From positions 2,798,562 through 2,862,561 of the forward strand of contig AP024673.1 of NCBI GenBank assembly GCA_025998675.1: DNA of 64,000 nt. Direction: 5' to 3'. Below the pieces are notes generated by a model. The model was given only the letters and a program-made list of their open reading frames with translations, searched no databases and was not told the origin of the DNA. This stretch comes from Fimbriimonadales bacterium (lineage in GTDB: Bacteria; Armatimonadota; Fimbriimonadia; Fimbriimonadales; GBS-DC). This document shows, piece by piece, positions 26,556 through 37,931 of the stretch. Within the stretch, counting starts at the first letter, position 1; the number at the start of each line of letters is the position of its first letter. The position numbers and the translations under genes were made by a program.

Positions 26556-27785
26556 ATGGTTCGACACCTACTGATGGCAGGCGCGCTCACCGCGCTCGCA
26601 GGTCAGCTCATCGCGCAAGACAACGCGTGGAAACCGCTCGGCGGCTGGCAGCTGATTGAACGACTGGACGATGTGCAGATTGTGAAGGTGTTGCGTCCGG
26701 GCGACCTTGCGCCCGCAGTATTCCCGCCCAAGCCCAGCTGGCAACCCGACAGCGGCGACTTTTTCCCCGCGGATGTGACGCTCTATAGCCGATTCGCCAC
26801 CTCGGGACAATACTACGCCTACGCCAGCGACTCCATCATTCTGGACGACATCAATATCAACCCACAACGCGACCCTTCAGGCGTGGGCGAGTTCCGGGTG
26901 AGTCGGGTGGAGATTATGGTTTACTTTCCCGCTGTGGGCGTGTACGAGATTCAGGGGCGCTGGGTGGAAGCGGATGGGGATCTGCCTCCCTATCCCACAG
27001 ACGCGCCGCCGTACACCTTCCTGCGCGTCAATCAGGGACCGCACTTTCTCTTTGTGCCGCAGGCGGGCGTCTGGCGGCTGGCGACCGAGCCCGATCCGAA
27101 CAACGAGGTCTTTACAGTTCAGACCAGCGTCACCGATGAGGGGAACACCTGCCCGGGAAGATACAACTTCTATCTGGGACTCTCTCTGAATAATGGGGCG
27201 GCATGGGTGTGCGGCGCGCTGCCCGGCTCCGATTGCAACATGGACTACTTCATCCAGTACGAGCCGGGCAATCCGGAGGGCGACTACGCCGCTTACATCT
27301 TGGGGGGCGCCACGCCCGCCATCTTCGGCGTCCAGGTCATCGGCGCCCCCACGAACCCCGTCACGGTCATCGGCGGCAGAATCACCATCGACGGCTACAC
27401 AGGCAGCTACAGCGGGCGCACCGCGACCATCCGCGTCAAGCGGGGCACTCGAATCGACACCTACACCACGAACCTGTTCCCCAACGGAACCTATGCGGTT
27501 TCTGTTGCGGGTCAGGGACCTGCGGAAGTGCTGGTGGAGTTGCCGCCGGGCTTGCGGAAAAAGCAGAGCGTGACTCTCACGGGCACTTCGCAGACGCTGA
27601 ACTTCACCCTCACCAACGGCGATGTGAACGGCGATAATGTGGTGGACGACGCCGACCTGCTGCAGGTGCTGTTCAACTTCGGCGGCAGCGACTCCGCCAG
27701 CGATGTGACCGGCAACGGCGTGGTGGACGACGCCGACCTGCTTGTCGTGCTGTTCAACTTTGGCGCTGCCGGGGATGGATTCTAA
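26556..27785 (+). CDS. Secreted protein with C-terminal dockerin-like repeats, unknown function
   Basis: 409 aa. ATG 26556 is chosen over an in-frame GTG at 26526 because the TATAAT box (26529-26534) lies between them and GAAGGAGG stands just before the ATG. Signal peptide about 1-20 (GALTALAGQLIAQ). The middle, about 40-330, is beta-rich with no recognised catalytic motif. The C-terminus carries two calcium-loop-like repeats (GDVNGDNVVDDADLLQVLF and GNGVVDDADLLVVLFNFG) like those of the 21675 protein. It overlaps the following alkyltransferase-like gene by 11 nt. Confidence 0.75.
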   Translation: MVRHLLMAGALTALAGQLIAQDNAWKPLGGWQLIERLDDVQIVKVLRPGDLAPAVFPPKPSWQPDSGDFFPADVTLYSRFATSGQYYAYASDSIILDDININPQRDPSGVGEFRVSRVEIMVYFPAVGVYEIQGRWVEADGDLPPYPTDAPPYTFLRVNQGPHFLFVPQAGVWRLATEPDPNNEVFTVQTSVTDEGNTCPGRYNFYLGLSLNNGAAWVCGALPGSDCNMDYFIQYEPGNPEGDYAAYILGGATPAIFGVQVIGAPTNPVTVIGGRITIDGYTGSYSGRTATIRVKRGTRIDTYTTNLFPNGTYAVSVAGQGPAEVLVELPPGLRKKQSVTLTGTSQTLNFTLTNGDVNGDNVVDDADLLQVLFNFGGSDSASDVTGNGVVDDADLLVVLFNFGAAGDGF

Positions 27786-28107
27786 CGCGCGGCGGGTGTA
27801 CGCGCTGGTGCGGCGCATCCCGCGCGGCAAGGTCATCAGCTACGGGCAGGCGGCGCGCGCCTGCCCGCCCCTGACCGCCCGACAGGTCGGACGCCTGATG
27901 GCGCACGCGCTGGACGACGACCTCCCCTGGTGGCGCGTGGTCGGCAGCGACGGCAGCCTGCGCATCCATAAGCGCGACCCGATGCTCGCCCAGCTTCAAA
28001 AGGCGCATCTGCTCGCCGAGGGGGTGCAGTTCACCCCCGACGGGCGCGTGCAGATGACCCCCGAACAGGTCGCCGAGCCTGCAACCTTCGAGGTACAATT
28101 GCAGTAG
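27775..28107 (+). CDS. Alkyltransferase-like protein (ATL, MGMT family without active-site Cys)
   Basis: 110 aa. The start ATG 27775 gives VYALVRRIPRGKVISYGQAA, the standard DNA-binding beginning of the MGMT C-terminal domain. The motif that is PCHRV in true O6-alkylguanine transferases reads LPWWRVVGSDGSL here, so the alkyl-accepting cysteine is Trp, as in ATL proteins. ATLs bind O6-alkylguanine, flip it out and recruit nucleotide-excision repair. It overlaps the preceding secreted-protein gene by 11 nt. Family certain; a repair role follows from the family. Confidence 0.88.
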   Translation: MDSNARRVYALVRRIPRGKVISYGQAARACPPLTARQVGRLMAHALDDDLPWWRVVGSDGSLRIHKRDPMLAQLQKAHLLAEGVQFTPDGRVQMTPEQVAEPATFEVQLQ

Positions 28108-28133
28108 TATCATGGTGAGGAGGTCTTATCCGA

Positions 28134-29816
28134 ATGGCACGGCGTTATGACGACGAGTTTGAATTGCCTGAGACGCAAATCCGCGCGCTGGCAATTCTCG
28201 AAGAGATTATGCGAATCGCGCCCCGCGACGACCTGCGCCTGCGCCAGATGCTCCGCCTGCTCCAGCACCAGTTGGAAGTCGACGAACAGCAAATGCAGGA
28301 GGCGATTCTGGCGATTCAGCAGTACGAGGAGGCGTATCAGAAACTGACCAGCCCTGCGAACCGTATCGGCGTCTTTCTGGGGCAGCCCGACGAGGGCGTC
28401 GCGATGGTCGCGCTGGGCGACAGCGAATATTATGCGAATATCGACCCTAAGTTAGAGAACCCCGACTTCAAAGTGGGCACACGCGTGAAGGTCAACGAAG
28501 CGTTTGCCGTCATCGGCGACCTGGGCTATCACCCTGCAGGACCGATTGTCAAAGTGCAGGAGGTGCTGGAGGGAGATCGCCTGCGCGTCGGGGCAGACCC
28601 GCAAGGAATGACCTCGCGCATCGTGTTCCGCTCGACGGATCTGTCGGAGGCGCTTATTAAGCCCGGCGACGAAGTGCGCCTCGAACCGAACTACAAGGTT
28701 GCCATCGAACACATCCCCCATCAGGAAGTGCGCGACTACTACTTCGAGGAAGTGCCCCCGCTGGAGTGGAGCCAGATTGGCGGGCAGGAGGACGCGATAC
28801 GGCTGATTCGCGAGACCATCGAGCTGCCGTTGCTCCATCCCGAAGTGTTCCAGCGGTTTGAGAAGCAGCCGCTGAAGGGCATCCTGCTCTACGGACCGCC
28901 CGGCTGCGGCAAGACGCTGATTGGCAAGGCGACCGCCTACAACCTCACGCGCCAGTATTCCGAGCGGCTGGGCAAGCCGGTGAAGGAATACTTCATGTAT
29001 ATCAGCGGTCCCAAGATTCTGAACATGTGGCTGGGCGAGACGGAGCGGATGGTGCGCGAAATCTTCTCCATCGCCCGCGAGAAGGCGCGCGAGGGCTATC
29101 TGGTGTTCATTTTCATCGACGAGGCGGAGTCGATCCTGCGCACGCGCAGTTCGGGCAGGTGGCTCAACATCTCCAACACGGTCGTGCCGCAGTTCTGCGC
29201 CGAGATGGACGGACTGGTGAGCCTCGAGAATGTGGTGGTGATGCTGACCTCCAACCGCCCGGACTACATCGACCCCGCAATCCTGCGTCCGGGGCGCATC
29301 GACCGCAAGGTGAAGGTGCGCCGCCCCGATCGGGACGCCACGCGCGAGATTTTCGGGATTTACCTCACGCCGACGCTGCCGCTGGATCCCGATTTCGTGC
29401 GCGAGTACGACACGCCCGCCGAAGCGCGCGAGTGCCTGATTGAGCAGGCGGTACAGTACCTCTGGCGCAAGGCGCCTGACACCGAGTTCCTGCAGGTGTA
29501 CCTGCGCAACGGCGGCGTCGAGACGCTGCACTGGCGCGATATGGTCAGCGGCGCGCTCATCAAATCGGTCGTCGACCGCGCGAAGGAGCTTGCCATCCGC
29601 CGCGCCCTTGAGGAGCCGAGCGTCGAACACGGCGTCCGCCCCGACGACCTCAAACGCGCCATCGAGATGGAGTACCGCGAGAACGAAATCTTCCCCAAGT
29701 CGGATGTGATGGAAGACTGGCTCAAGCTCATCGACTACGAACCAGAGTATGTCGCGAGCGTGAAGCCCATCCGTCCGGGCGCGACGGGCGAAGATTTGCG
29801 GCGCACCGTTATCTGA
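28134..29816 (+). CDS. Proteasome-associated AAA ATPase (Mpa/ARC-like)
   Basis: 560 aa. A helical N-terminal part (about 10-75), OB-fold repeats (about 80-190), then one AAA module: LLYGPPGCGKTLIGKA (Walker A, about 253-268), FIFIDEAESILRTRSSG (Walker B, about 320-336), sensor TSNRPDYIDPAILRPGRIDRK. The order and the C-terminal YRENEIFP block match Mpa/ARC ring ATPases that unfold pupylated proteins for the 20S proteasome. The C-terminus ends RRTVI and lacks the penultimate Tyr used for docking to the core. No prcA, prcB, pup or pafA lies in the window. GAGGAGG precedes ATG 28134. Confidence 0.87.
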   Translation: MARRYDDEFELPETQIRALAILEEIMRIAPRDDLRLRQMLRLLQHQLEVDEQQMQEAILAIQQYEEAYQKLTSPANRIGVFLGQPDEGVAMVALGDSEYYANIDPKLENPDFKVGTRVKVNEAFAVIGDLGYHPAGPIVKVQEVLEGDRLRVGADPQGMTSRIVFRSTDLSEALIKPGDEVRLEPNYKVAIEHIPHQEVRDYYFEEVPPLEWSQIGGQEDAIRLIRETIELPLLHPEVFQRFEKQPLKGILLYGPPGCGKTLIGKATAYNLTRQYSERLGKPVKEYFMYISGPKILNMWLGETERMVREIFSIAREKAREGYLVFIFIDEAESILRTRSSGRWLNISNTVVPQFCAEMDGLVSLENVVVMLTSNRPDYIDPAILRPGRIDRKVKVRRPDRDATREIFGIYLTPTLPLDPDFVREYDTPAEARECLIEQAVQYLWRKAPDTEFLQVYLRNGGVETLHWRDMVSGALIKSVVDRAKELAIRRALEEPSVEHGVRPDDLKRAIEMEYRENEIFPKSDVMEDWLKLIDYEPEYVASVKPIRPGATGEDLRRTVI

Positions 29817-29856
29817 GGCGGGGCATGGTATACTCTCCCGCGACGGAGAGAACGCC

Positions 29857-31725
29857 ATGGCTGGACACACCCCTGAGTTCATCGCGGCGCTACAGGCGAA
29901 AGCGAACCTTCTGCGCATCCATTCCATTCGCACAACGACCCGCGCGGGGTCGGGACACCCGACGACCTGTATGTCGGCGGCGGACATGGTGGCGGGACTG
30001 TTTTTCCATGCGCTGCGCGCGGATGTGTCGAACCCGCGCCATCCGCTGAACGACCGCGTGATTTTCTCCAAGGGGCACGCCGCGCCGCTCTTGTATGCGG
30101 CGTGGGCGGAGGCGGGCGCGTTCCCGATTGACCATCTGGACACCCTGCGTGAGTTCACCAGCGATCTGGAGGGGCATCCGACGCCACGCTTTCAGTGGTA
30201 CGGCGCGGCGACGGGGTCGCTGGGGCAGGGGCTGTCTATCGCGGCGGGGATGGCGCTTGCGCTCAAGCGCGACGGGCTGCCGTCGCGCGTCTACTGTCTG
30301 CTGGGCGACGGCGAGACCGCCGAGGGCGCCGTGTGGGAAGCCGCCGCCTTCGCCAGCTACTACGGGCTGAACAACCTCATCGCGCTGGTGGACATCAACC
30401 GTCAGGGGCAGAGCCAGCCGACCATGCTCCAGCACGACCTGCACACCTATCAGACCCGCTTCGAGGCGTTCGGCTGGCAAACGGCGGTCATTGACGGGCA
30501 CGACATGGGGGCGATACTGCACGCGCTCGACGCCGCGCAAACCGCCGAGCGACCGTTCGCGATACTGGCGCGCACGCTCAAGGGCAAGGGCGCGTCCGCA
30601 GTGGAGGACAAGGAGGGCTGGCACGGCAAGCCGCTGCCGCCCGACCTTGCGGAGCAGGCAATCGCCGAGTTGACCCCGCCCGAGGCGCTGCAGGCGTCGG
30701 CGGCGCAGTTGCGCGTGCTGCCCCCGCACGAAGCTTACCTGCCCGAACCGCGCGCGCCCCAGCCGCCCAGCCTACCGACCTACACGCTGGGGCAGGAAGT
30801 CGCCACGCGCGAGGCGTATGGCGACGCGCTCGTCGCGCTGGGCAACGCCGACCCCCGAATCTACGCCTTCGACGGCGATGTGAAAAACTCGACTTTTTCC
30901 GAGAAGTTCCTCAAAGCGCATTCCGACCGCTTTGTGGAGTGCTTTATCGCCGAGCAGCACATGGCAGGCGCGGCGGTCGGCGCGGCGGAGTGCGGCAAAA
31001 TCCCCTTCGCCTCCAGCTTCGCCTGCTTTCTGACGCGGGCGTATGATTTTATTCGCATGGCGGCGATTGGTAGGGCGAATGTGAAGTTCTGTGGCTCGCA
31101 CGCGGGCGTCTCCATCGGCGAGGACGGTCCCTCGCAGATGGGGCTGGAAGACCTCGCGATGTTCCGCGCCGTTCCCGACTCGGTCGTGCTGTACCCCAGC
31201 GACGCCGTTTCAACGGTGAAACTGGTTGCCGAGGCGGCGCGCCATCAGGGGATTGTCTATATCCGCACGACGCGCCCCAAGACGCCCGTGCTGTACGGCA
31301 ACGACGAGGCGTTCCCCATCGGCGGGTGCAAAATCGTGCGCCAGTCGCCGCATGATGTGGTCACGGTGGTCGGCGCGGGGATTACCCTGCACGAGGCGCT
31401 CAAGGCGCACCAGCATCTGATGCAGGAAGGCCTCGCCATTCGCGTGATTGACCTCTACAGTGTGAAGCCGCTGGACGCCGAAACGCTCATCCGCTGCGCC
31501 CACGAGACGAACGGGGTGATTATCACCGTTGAAGACCATTACCCTGAGGGCGGGATTGGCGAGGCGGTTGCGGCGGCGGTGAATGGGCATGGTATTCGCG
31601 TGCATCGGCTCGCGGTGCGCGAGATCCCGCGCTCGGGCAAGCCCGACACGCTACTGGAGGCGTATGGGATCAACGCCCGCGCGATTGCCGAGGCGGTGCG
31701 CGCCGTCGCGCAGGGCGCGGCGTAA
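29857..31725 (+). CDS. tkt: Transketolase
   Basis: 622 aa. N-terminal TPP domain with GSGHPTTCMSAADMVAGLFF, IFSKGHAAPLLYA and the TPP motif LLGDGETAEGAVWEAA (about 146-161) ending in DIN; central pyrimidine domain with FIAEQHMAGAAVGAAECGK (the catalytic Glu region) and GVSIGEDGPSQMGLEDLAM; C-terminal domain with VITVEDHYPEGGIGEAV. It shuttles two-carbon units between sugar phosphates in the pentose-phosphate pathway. Both halves are fused in one chain, as in mammalian-type transketolases. TATACT at about 29828-29833 and GGAGAG before the ATG support the start. Confidence 0.93.
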   Translation: MAGHTPEFIAALQAKANLLRIHSIRTTTRAGSGHPTTCMSAADMVAGLFFHALRADVSNPRHPLNDRVIFSKGHAAPLLYAAWAEAGAFPIDHLDTLREFTSDLEGHPTPRFQWYGAATGSLGQGLSIAAGMALALKRDGLPSRVYCLLGDGETAEGAVWEAAAFASYYGLNNLIALVDINRQGQSQPTMLQHDLHTYQTRFEAFGWQTAVIDGHDMGAILHALDAAQTAERPFAILARTLKGKGASAVEDKEGWHGKPLPPDLAEQAIAELTPPEALQASAAQLRVLPPHEAYLPEPRAPQPPSLPTYTLGQEVATREAYGDALVALGNADPRIYAFDGDVKNSTFSEKFLKAHSDRFVECFIAEQHMAGAAVGAAECGKIPFASSFACFLTRAYDFIRMAAIGRANVKFCGSHAGVSIGEDGPSQMGLEDLAMFRAVPDSVVLYPSDAVSTVKLVAEAARHQGIVYIRTTRPKTPVLYGNDEAFPIGGCKIVRQSPHDVVTVVGAGITLHEALKAHQHLMQEGLAIRVIDLYSVKPLDAETLIRCAHETNGVIITVEDHYPEGGIGEAVAAAVNGHGIRVHRLAVREIPRSGKPDTLLEAYGINARAIAEAVRAVAQGAA

Positions 31726-31777
31726 TCTCTAGAACCCGTGCACGGTGGTAGCTCTCATGCTGCGCAGCGGTGAGCTA

Positions 31778-32284
31778 CTACTCCAAAAGCGTCGACAGGT
31801 CAGTGAGGGGGGCACGGTAGCCCCGTTGCACCATCTCTGCAAGAAGTGCGTTGCCCTCCTCAAGGGTTATCACGCGGCTGCGAACCAGCTGCGCCAGAAT
31901 GCCCAGTGTCCCGGAGACGGGGATTCCCGCACGCTGAGCATAGCGTCGGGCGTCTGAATCATCTGTCGCGACGCGCAGCCCCCGATGATGCGCCACAGCA
32001 AAGCACGAGGCTTCTCCCGCCCCAAGACGGATTCGAAGGCGATGGAAGGTTACCCGCTCCTCTGGCGAAAGCGTCAACACAGGTAGCCAATCCAGAGAGG
32101 CTGGCGCGAAATACCCCAAGACAACGCCTTCGTTGAATTCATCAATGACCACTTCGGTAGTCGCTGCCTGTCCGCGCGCTGCAGACTGCAACAAATCGAG
32201 GCGGTTGACCACCGCAAAGTTCGACAACACCGTGCAGTTAAGCAGGATGGTTATCGGCTGTCCTCTCGCGTCCAAGTCGCCCAT
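31778..32284 (-). CDS. PIN-domain (DUF3368-like) toxin, first catalytic Asp replaced
   Basis: 168 aa. A PIN-like layout: LLNCTVLSNFAVVNRLDLL near the N-terminus, VVIDEFNEG (about 46-54), LGAGEASCFAVAHHRGL and TDDSDARRYAQRAG (about 106-119). In active VapC-like enzymes the first block reads D-T/S-x-L; here N16 occupies the Asp position while the later acidic residues remain. The start at ATG 32284 overlaps the UPF0175 gene by 34 nt, typical of a toxin-antitoxin pair. If active it would be a Mg-dependent RNase; the N16 substitution makes this doubtful. Confidence 0.75.
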   Translation of the reverse strand: MGDLDARGQPITILLNCTVLSNFAVVNRLDLLQSAARGQAATTEVVIDEFNEGVVLGYFAPASLDWLPVLTLSPEERVTFHRLRIRLGAGEASCFAVAHHRGLRVATDDSDARRYAQRAGIPVSGTLGILAQLVRSRVITLEEGNALLAEMVQRGYRAPLTDLSTLLE

Positions 32285-32568
32285 GCCTCTGCCTCTGCGC
32301 GGGCTTCCTCGAGGGTCTGCGCTCCCAGGCGTACGGGAATGCCCCGCTCCAGAAAGAGCTGCTGGAGCTGCGCACGGTGCATACCCAGCAGTTCCGCCGC
32401 TTTGCCCAGGTTAATCTGTTCGTCCAGATACGCGCCAACGACCATCGCCCATCGGAAGTCTGCGTCCTCCTCAAGTGCCCGCTGGAGAACGGCCTCGACC
32501 ATATCGGGTCTTGTCTGCGACAGCCGCTCGAACTGCTGGCGAAGCCACGAGTCTGCAATCTGCGCCAT
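32251..32568 (-). CDS. UPF0175 family antitoxin-like protein
   Basis: 105 aa from ATG 32568. AVLQRALEEDADFRWAMVVG and YLDEQINLGKAAELLGMHRA, with IPVRLGAQTLEEARAE at the C-terminus, match UPF0175, a small helix-turn-helix-like family found immediately upstream of DUF3368 PIN toxins. It should bind the toxin and autoregulate the promoter. The longer open frame to 32871 runs under another gene and is not used. Confidence 0.8.
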   Translation of the reverse strand: MAQIADSWLRQQFERLSQTRPDMVEAVLQRALEEDADFRWAMVVGAYLDEQINLGKAAELLGMHRAQLQQLFLERGIPVRLGAQTLEEARAEAEAWATWTREDSR

Positions 32569-32621
32569 ACGAGTCGCCTCGTCAGTGCATAGTGTACCTC
32601 GCGGACGCCTCTGTCTATGTT

Positions 32622-35656
<3,035 letters not shown>

Positions 35657-36019
35657 TCAGTAGCTCATATGCCCCGGTGTGGCGCAGCGCGCCTGCCCCG
35701 TGGCGGGGTCGTACTGGTACGGCTGCTGCGAGACGGGACAGGCGAGCATACTGGCGGGCAGCCCCAGCTCGTTCAGGCTGGCGGGGTAGGTCTCCTCGGT
35801 CGTGACGCGCATCTGGATGGCGGCGCGAATCTGGCTGAGGTTGTTGCGGCACTCGACGCTCTCCGCCGCCTGACGCACCTCGCCGACGCGACTGGCAGGC
35901 GGGGGCGCCGCGGGGTTCGACGCCCCGTTGCCCGACGCGCCGCCTGTGCCGTAAAACAGCCAGACCGCCATCAACACGCCCAGGATTGCGATAGAGACCA
36001 GAATCCCGACAAGCCGCAT
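35657..36019 (-). CDS. Small pseudopilin-like anchored protein
   Basis: 120 aa. One N-terminal membrane helix (VGILVSIAILGVLMAVWLF) without a clear G-F-T-L-x-E prepilin site, a Pro/Ala-rich linker, VECRNNLSQIRAAIQM (about 55-70), and a C-terminal ACPVSQQPYQYDPATGQARC. The C-N-N-L-x-Q-I and C-P-x-Y-x-Y-D-P phrases recall pseudopilin globular domains (ComGC/GspG and DUF1559 types). It is likely held in the inner membrane. TACAAT 9 nt before ATG 36019 supports the start. Its stop abuts the rhomboid stop, tail to tail. Function unknown. Confidence 0.6.
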   Translation of the reverse strand: MRLVGILVSIAILGVLMAVWLFYGTGGASGNGASNPAAPPPASRVGEVRQAAESVECRNNLSQIRAAIQMRVTTEETYPASLNELGLPASMLACPVSQQPYQYDPATGQARCATPGHMSY

Positions 36020-36028
36020 AGCGGGCGA

Positions 36029-36034
36029 ATTGTA
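36029..36034 (-). promoter_or_regulatory. -10 box TACAAT, 9 nt before ATG 36019
   Basis: GG-TACAAT on the minus strand with a 9-nt gap to the start; leaderless pattern. Confidence 0.5.
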
Positions 36035-36052
36035 CCTGAGCGGGCGGGATTT

Positions 36053-37903
36053 CTACCCCATCTCAATCTGCTGGGGCGTGCGCGCATAGACGGCGGGGTC
36101 GCCCTGGTACCAAGCAATCTCGCCCTGCACGCGCACGCGCTGTCCGATACGGTAGCGTCTGTCGGGCGCGCCGCCGAACGACGCCCAGTGCGCCTTCGGT
36201 ATCAGCACCTTGAAGTGCCCCTGATGCGGGCTGTGGAACCCCAGCAGCACTTGCTTGCCGTTGTTCACGATGTGGCGCAGTTCGCCTTCCACGCGCGCGG
36301 CGCAGCCCGCGTAGTCGCGCGCCTGCGTGTGCAGGATGACAGGCGGCGGCGTGGGGCGCGCGGGCTCAGGCGCGTGCGCCACTTCGGGACGCCAGCGCAC
36401 GGCGGCGGTCGGCTCGCCCGAAGCGAGCGCCATAACCGCCCCGTCGCAACTGCGAAAATAGAGAGCGCCGCCGCTCACCACATGGCAGGCATACTCGCTC
36501 CAGTAGCGGTCGTACACCGCGCCCTGATTGTAGTAGATGTAGAAGCCGCGGTCGTAGGGGCGCGTGTTCTCGAGGTTGCTGGCGCAGTAATGCGAGGGGC
36601 TGAACGGGCACGCCGTGTTGTCCTGCGAGGCAGCAATCGTGGGCAGCCGCTCGGAGGTGATTTTGTTCGTGAAGCTGCCCCGCGCGCTGGAGCGATCCAC
36701 AATCCGCAGCGCCAGCCCCGCCTCCCAGTGTCCGCCAAACAGGTAATCGCCCGCCATCGACACATACGGCTGCTCGTCGGTCAGCAGGAACGGGTCGCTG
36801 CTGCCCGGCGGATGATCGTAGGCGATAAAACGGATGTCGCCGCCCTGCAGTCCGGGAATCGTGCTGTCGTCGAGCATCATCTCGCCGAAGTGCGAGTCCC
36901 AGCGGGCGTCGTAAGCGTGTCGGGCGCGCACGATGGTGTAGACCACCTGCTTGCCGTTGGGGAAGGTTTTGACGACGGGCTGGGGTCCCATCGGCAGGTA
37001 GTCGCTGTCGCCGTAGCCGCCGTGCCCCACATTCGCGATGTAGGGGATAGCGCCGTCGTCGAGGCGCAGCACATAGAGCGCCTGGTGCTGCGGATTCTGC
37101 GTCAGAAACTGTCGGATAGCGGCGTTGGTCTGCGGCCAGTCCACCCAGAGGGTCTCCCACGGCAGGCGGAGCTTGATGAGCGCGACGCCCGCGCGGTCGG
37201 CAATCACGGGCCAGCCGTTGCGCAGCTGCACGGCGGGGTCGCCTGGGAAGTAGTTCGGGAGGACCGTGCGCCAGCGCCGCGCGCCCGTGCTGGCGTCCAC
37301 CCCATGCACCGACAGGTCGTCACAGGCGGCGACCACAAGGTTGCGCGTCATCGAGAAGGCGGGCGGCGTCGCGGCGGGGCTGCCCAGACTGTAGCGCCAC
37401 GCCTGACGCATGCTGAACTTGTTGACGCAAAAGAGCGAATCGCCCATAGCGAACCAGATGCGGCTGCCGAACACCGCGGGCGGCAGAGGGAGCGTGCTGG
37501 TGCGGTAGCTGCGGAACACCCCACGTATGATGCCCGACTTCGCATCGATGCGGTACAGGTTGCCGTTGGCGGCGAGCGCGTACACCGATTGCGTGTCGGC
37601 GTCGTAGGCGACGGTGGAGCGCACCTCGCCGATGCCGCCTCGGCGCCACAGGGTGCGTCCGTTCAGGGCGTTCAGCGCGTACACGCCGTCAACGCCCGCG
37701 GCGATGTAGACGCGCCCCCCGCCCGTCACGGGCTGCACATTGCGCGGCAGGCTGCCCCCTGTGGTGACCTTCGCGACGCGCCCCTGACTGTCGACGCCGT
37801 TCCAGATCCAGCGCAGACGCCACGGGGGCGGTACGACCTCAGGCGTGTAGCCCGTGTGTTGCGCGTCGTGCGCATGCTGACTCCACTCCTGCGATGGCTT
37901 CAT
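36053..37903 (-). CDS. PQQ-like beta-propeller protein with C-terminal OB-fold-like domain
   Basis: 616 aa. It opens with WSQHAHDAQHTGYTPEVV, the usual start of PQQ-like propellers, and contains blade repeats such as GGRVYIAAGVDGVYALNALN, TLWRRGG and ANGNLYRIDAKSG. The last 80 residues (VEGELRHIVNNGKQVLLGF to YRIGQRVRVQGEIAWYQGD) look like an OB fold of the nucleic-acid-binding kind. No signal peptide or quinone-ligand set is evident, so it may be a scaffold rather than an enzyme. TATAAT lies 6 nt before ATG 37903. Function unknown. Confidence 0.75.
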   Translation of the reverse strand: MKPSQEWSQHAHDAQHTGYTPEVVPPPWRLRWIWNGVDSQGRVAKVTTGGSLPRNVQPVTGGGRVYIAAGVDGVYALNALNGRTLWRRGGIGEVRSTVAYDADTQSVYALAANGNLYRIDAKSGIIRGVFRSYRTSTLPLPPAVFGSRIWFAMGDSLFCVNKFSMRQAWRYSLGSPAATPPAFSMTRNLVVAACDDLSVHGVDASTGARRWRTVLPNYFPGDPAVQLRNGWPVIADRAGVALIKLRLPWETLWVDWPQTNAAIRQFLTQNPQHQALYVLRLDDGAIPYIANVGHGGYGDSDYLPMGPQPVVKTFPNGKQVVYTIVRARHAYDARWDSHFGEMMLDDSTIPGLQGGDIRFIAYDHPPGSSDPFLLTDEQPYVSMAGDYLFGGHWEAGLALRIVDRSSARGSFTNKITSERLPTIAASQDNTACPFSPSHYCASNLENTRPYDRGFYIYYNQGAVYDRYWSEYACHVVSGGALYFRSCDGAVMALASGEPTAAVRWRPEVAHAPEPARPTPPPVILHTQARDYAGCAARVEGELRHIVNNGKQVLLGFHSPHQGHFKVLIPKAHWASFGGAPDRRYRIGQRVRVQGEIAWYQGDPAVYARTPQQIEMG

Positions 37904-37909
37904 GCCCCT

Positions 37910-37915
37910 ATTATA
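37910..37915 (-). promoter_or_regulatory. -10 box TATAAT, 6 nt before ATG 37903
   Basis: Consensus TATAAT on the minus strand with exactly 6 nt to the start codon; one of the clearest leaderless promoters in the window. Confidence 0.6.
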
Positions 37916-37931
37916 GCCCAGTCGCAGCGGC

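Noticed and set aside
28452-30158. 568-aa minus-strand ORF
   Set aside because: Antisense to the Mpa/ARC ATPase and the start of transketolase, both with clear catalytic motifs.
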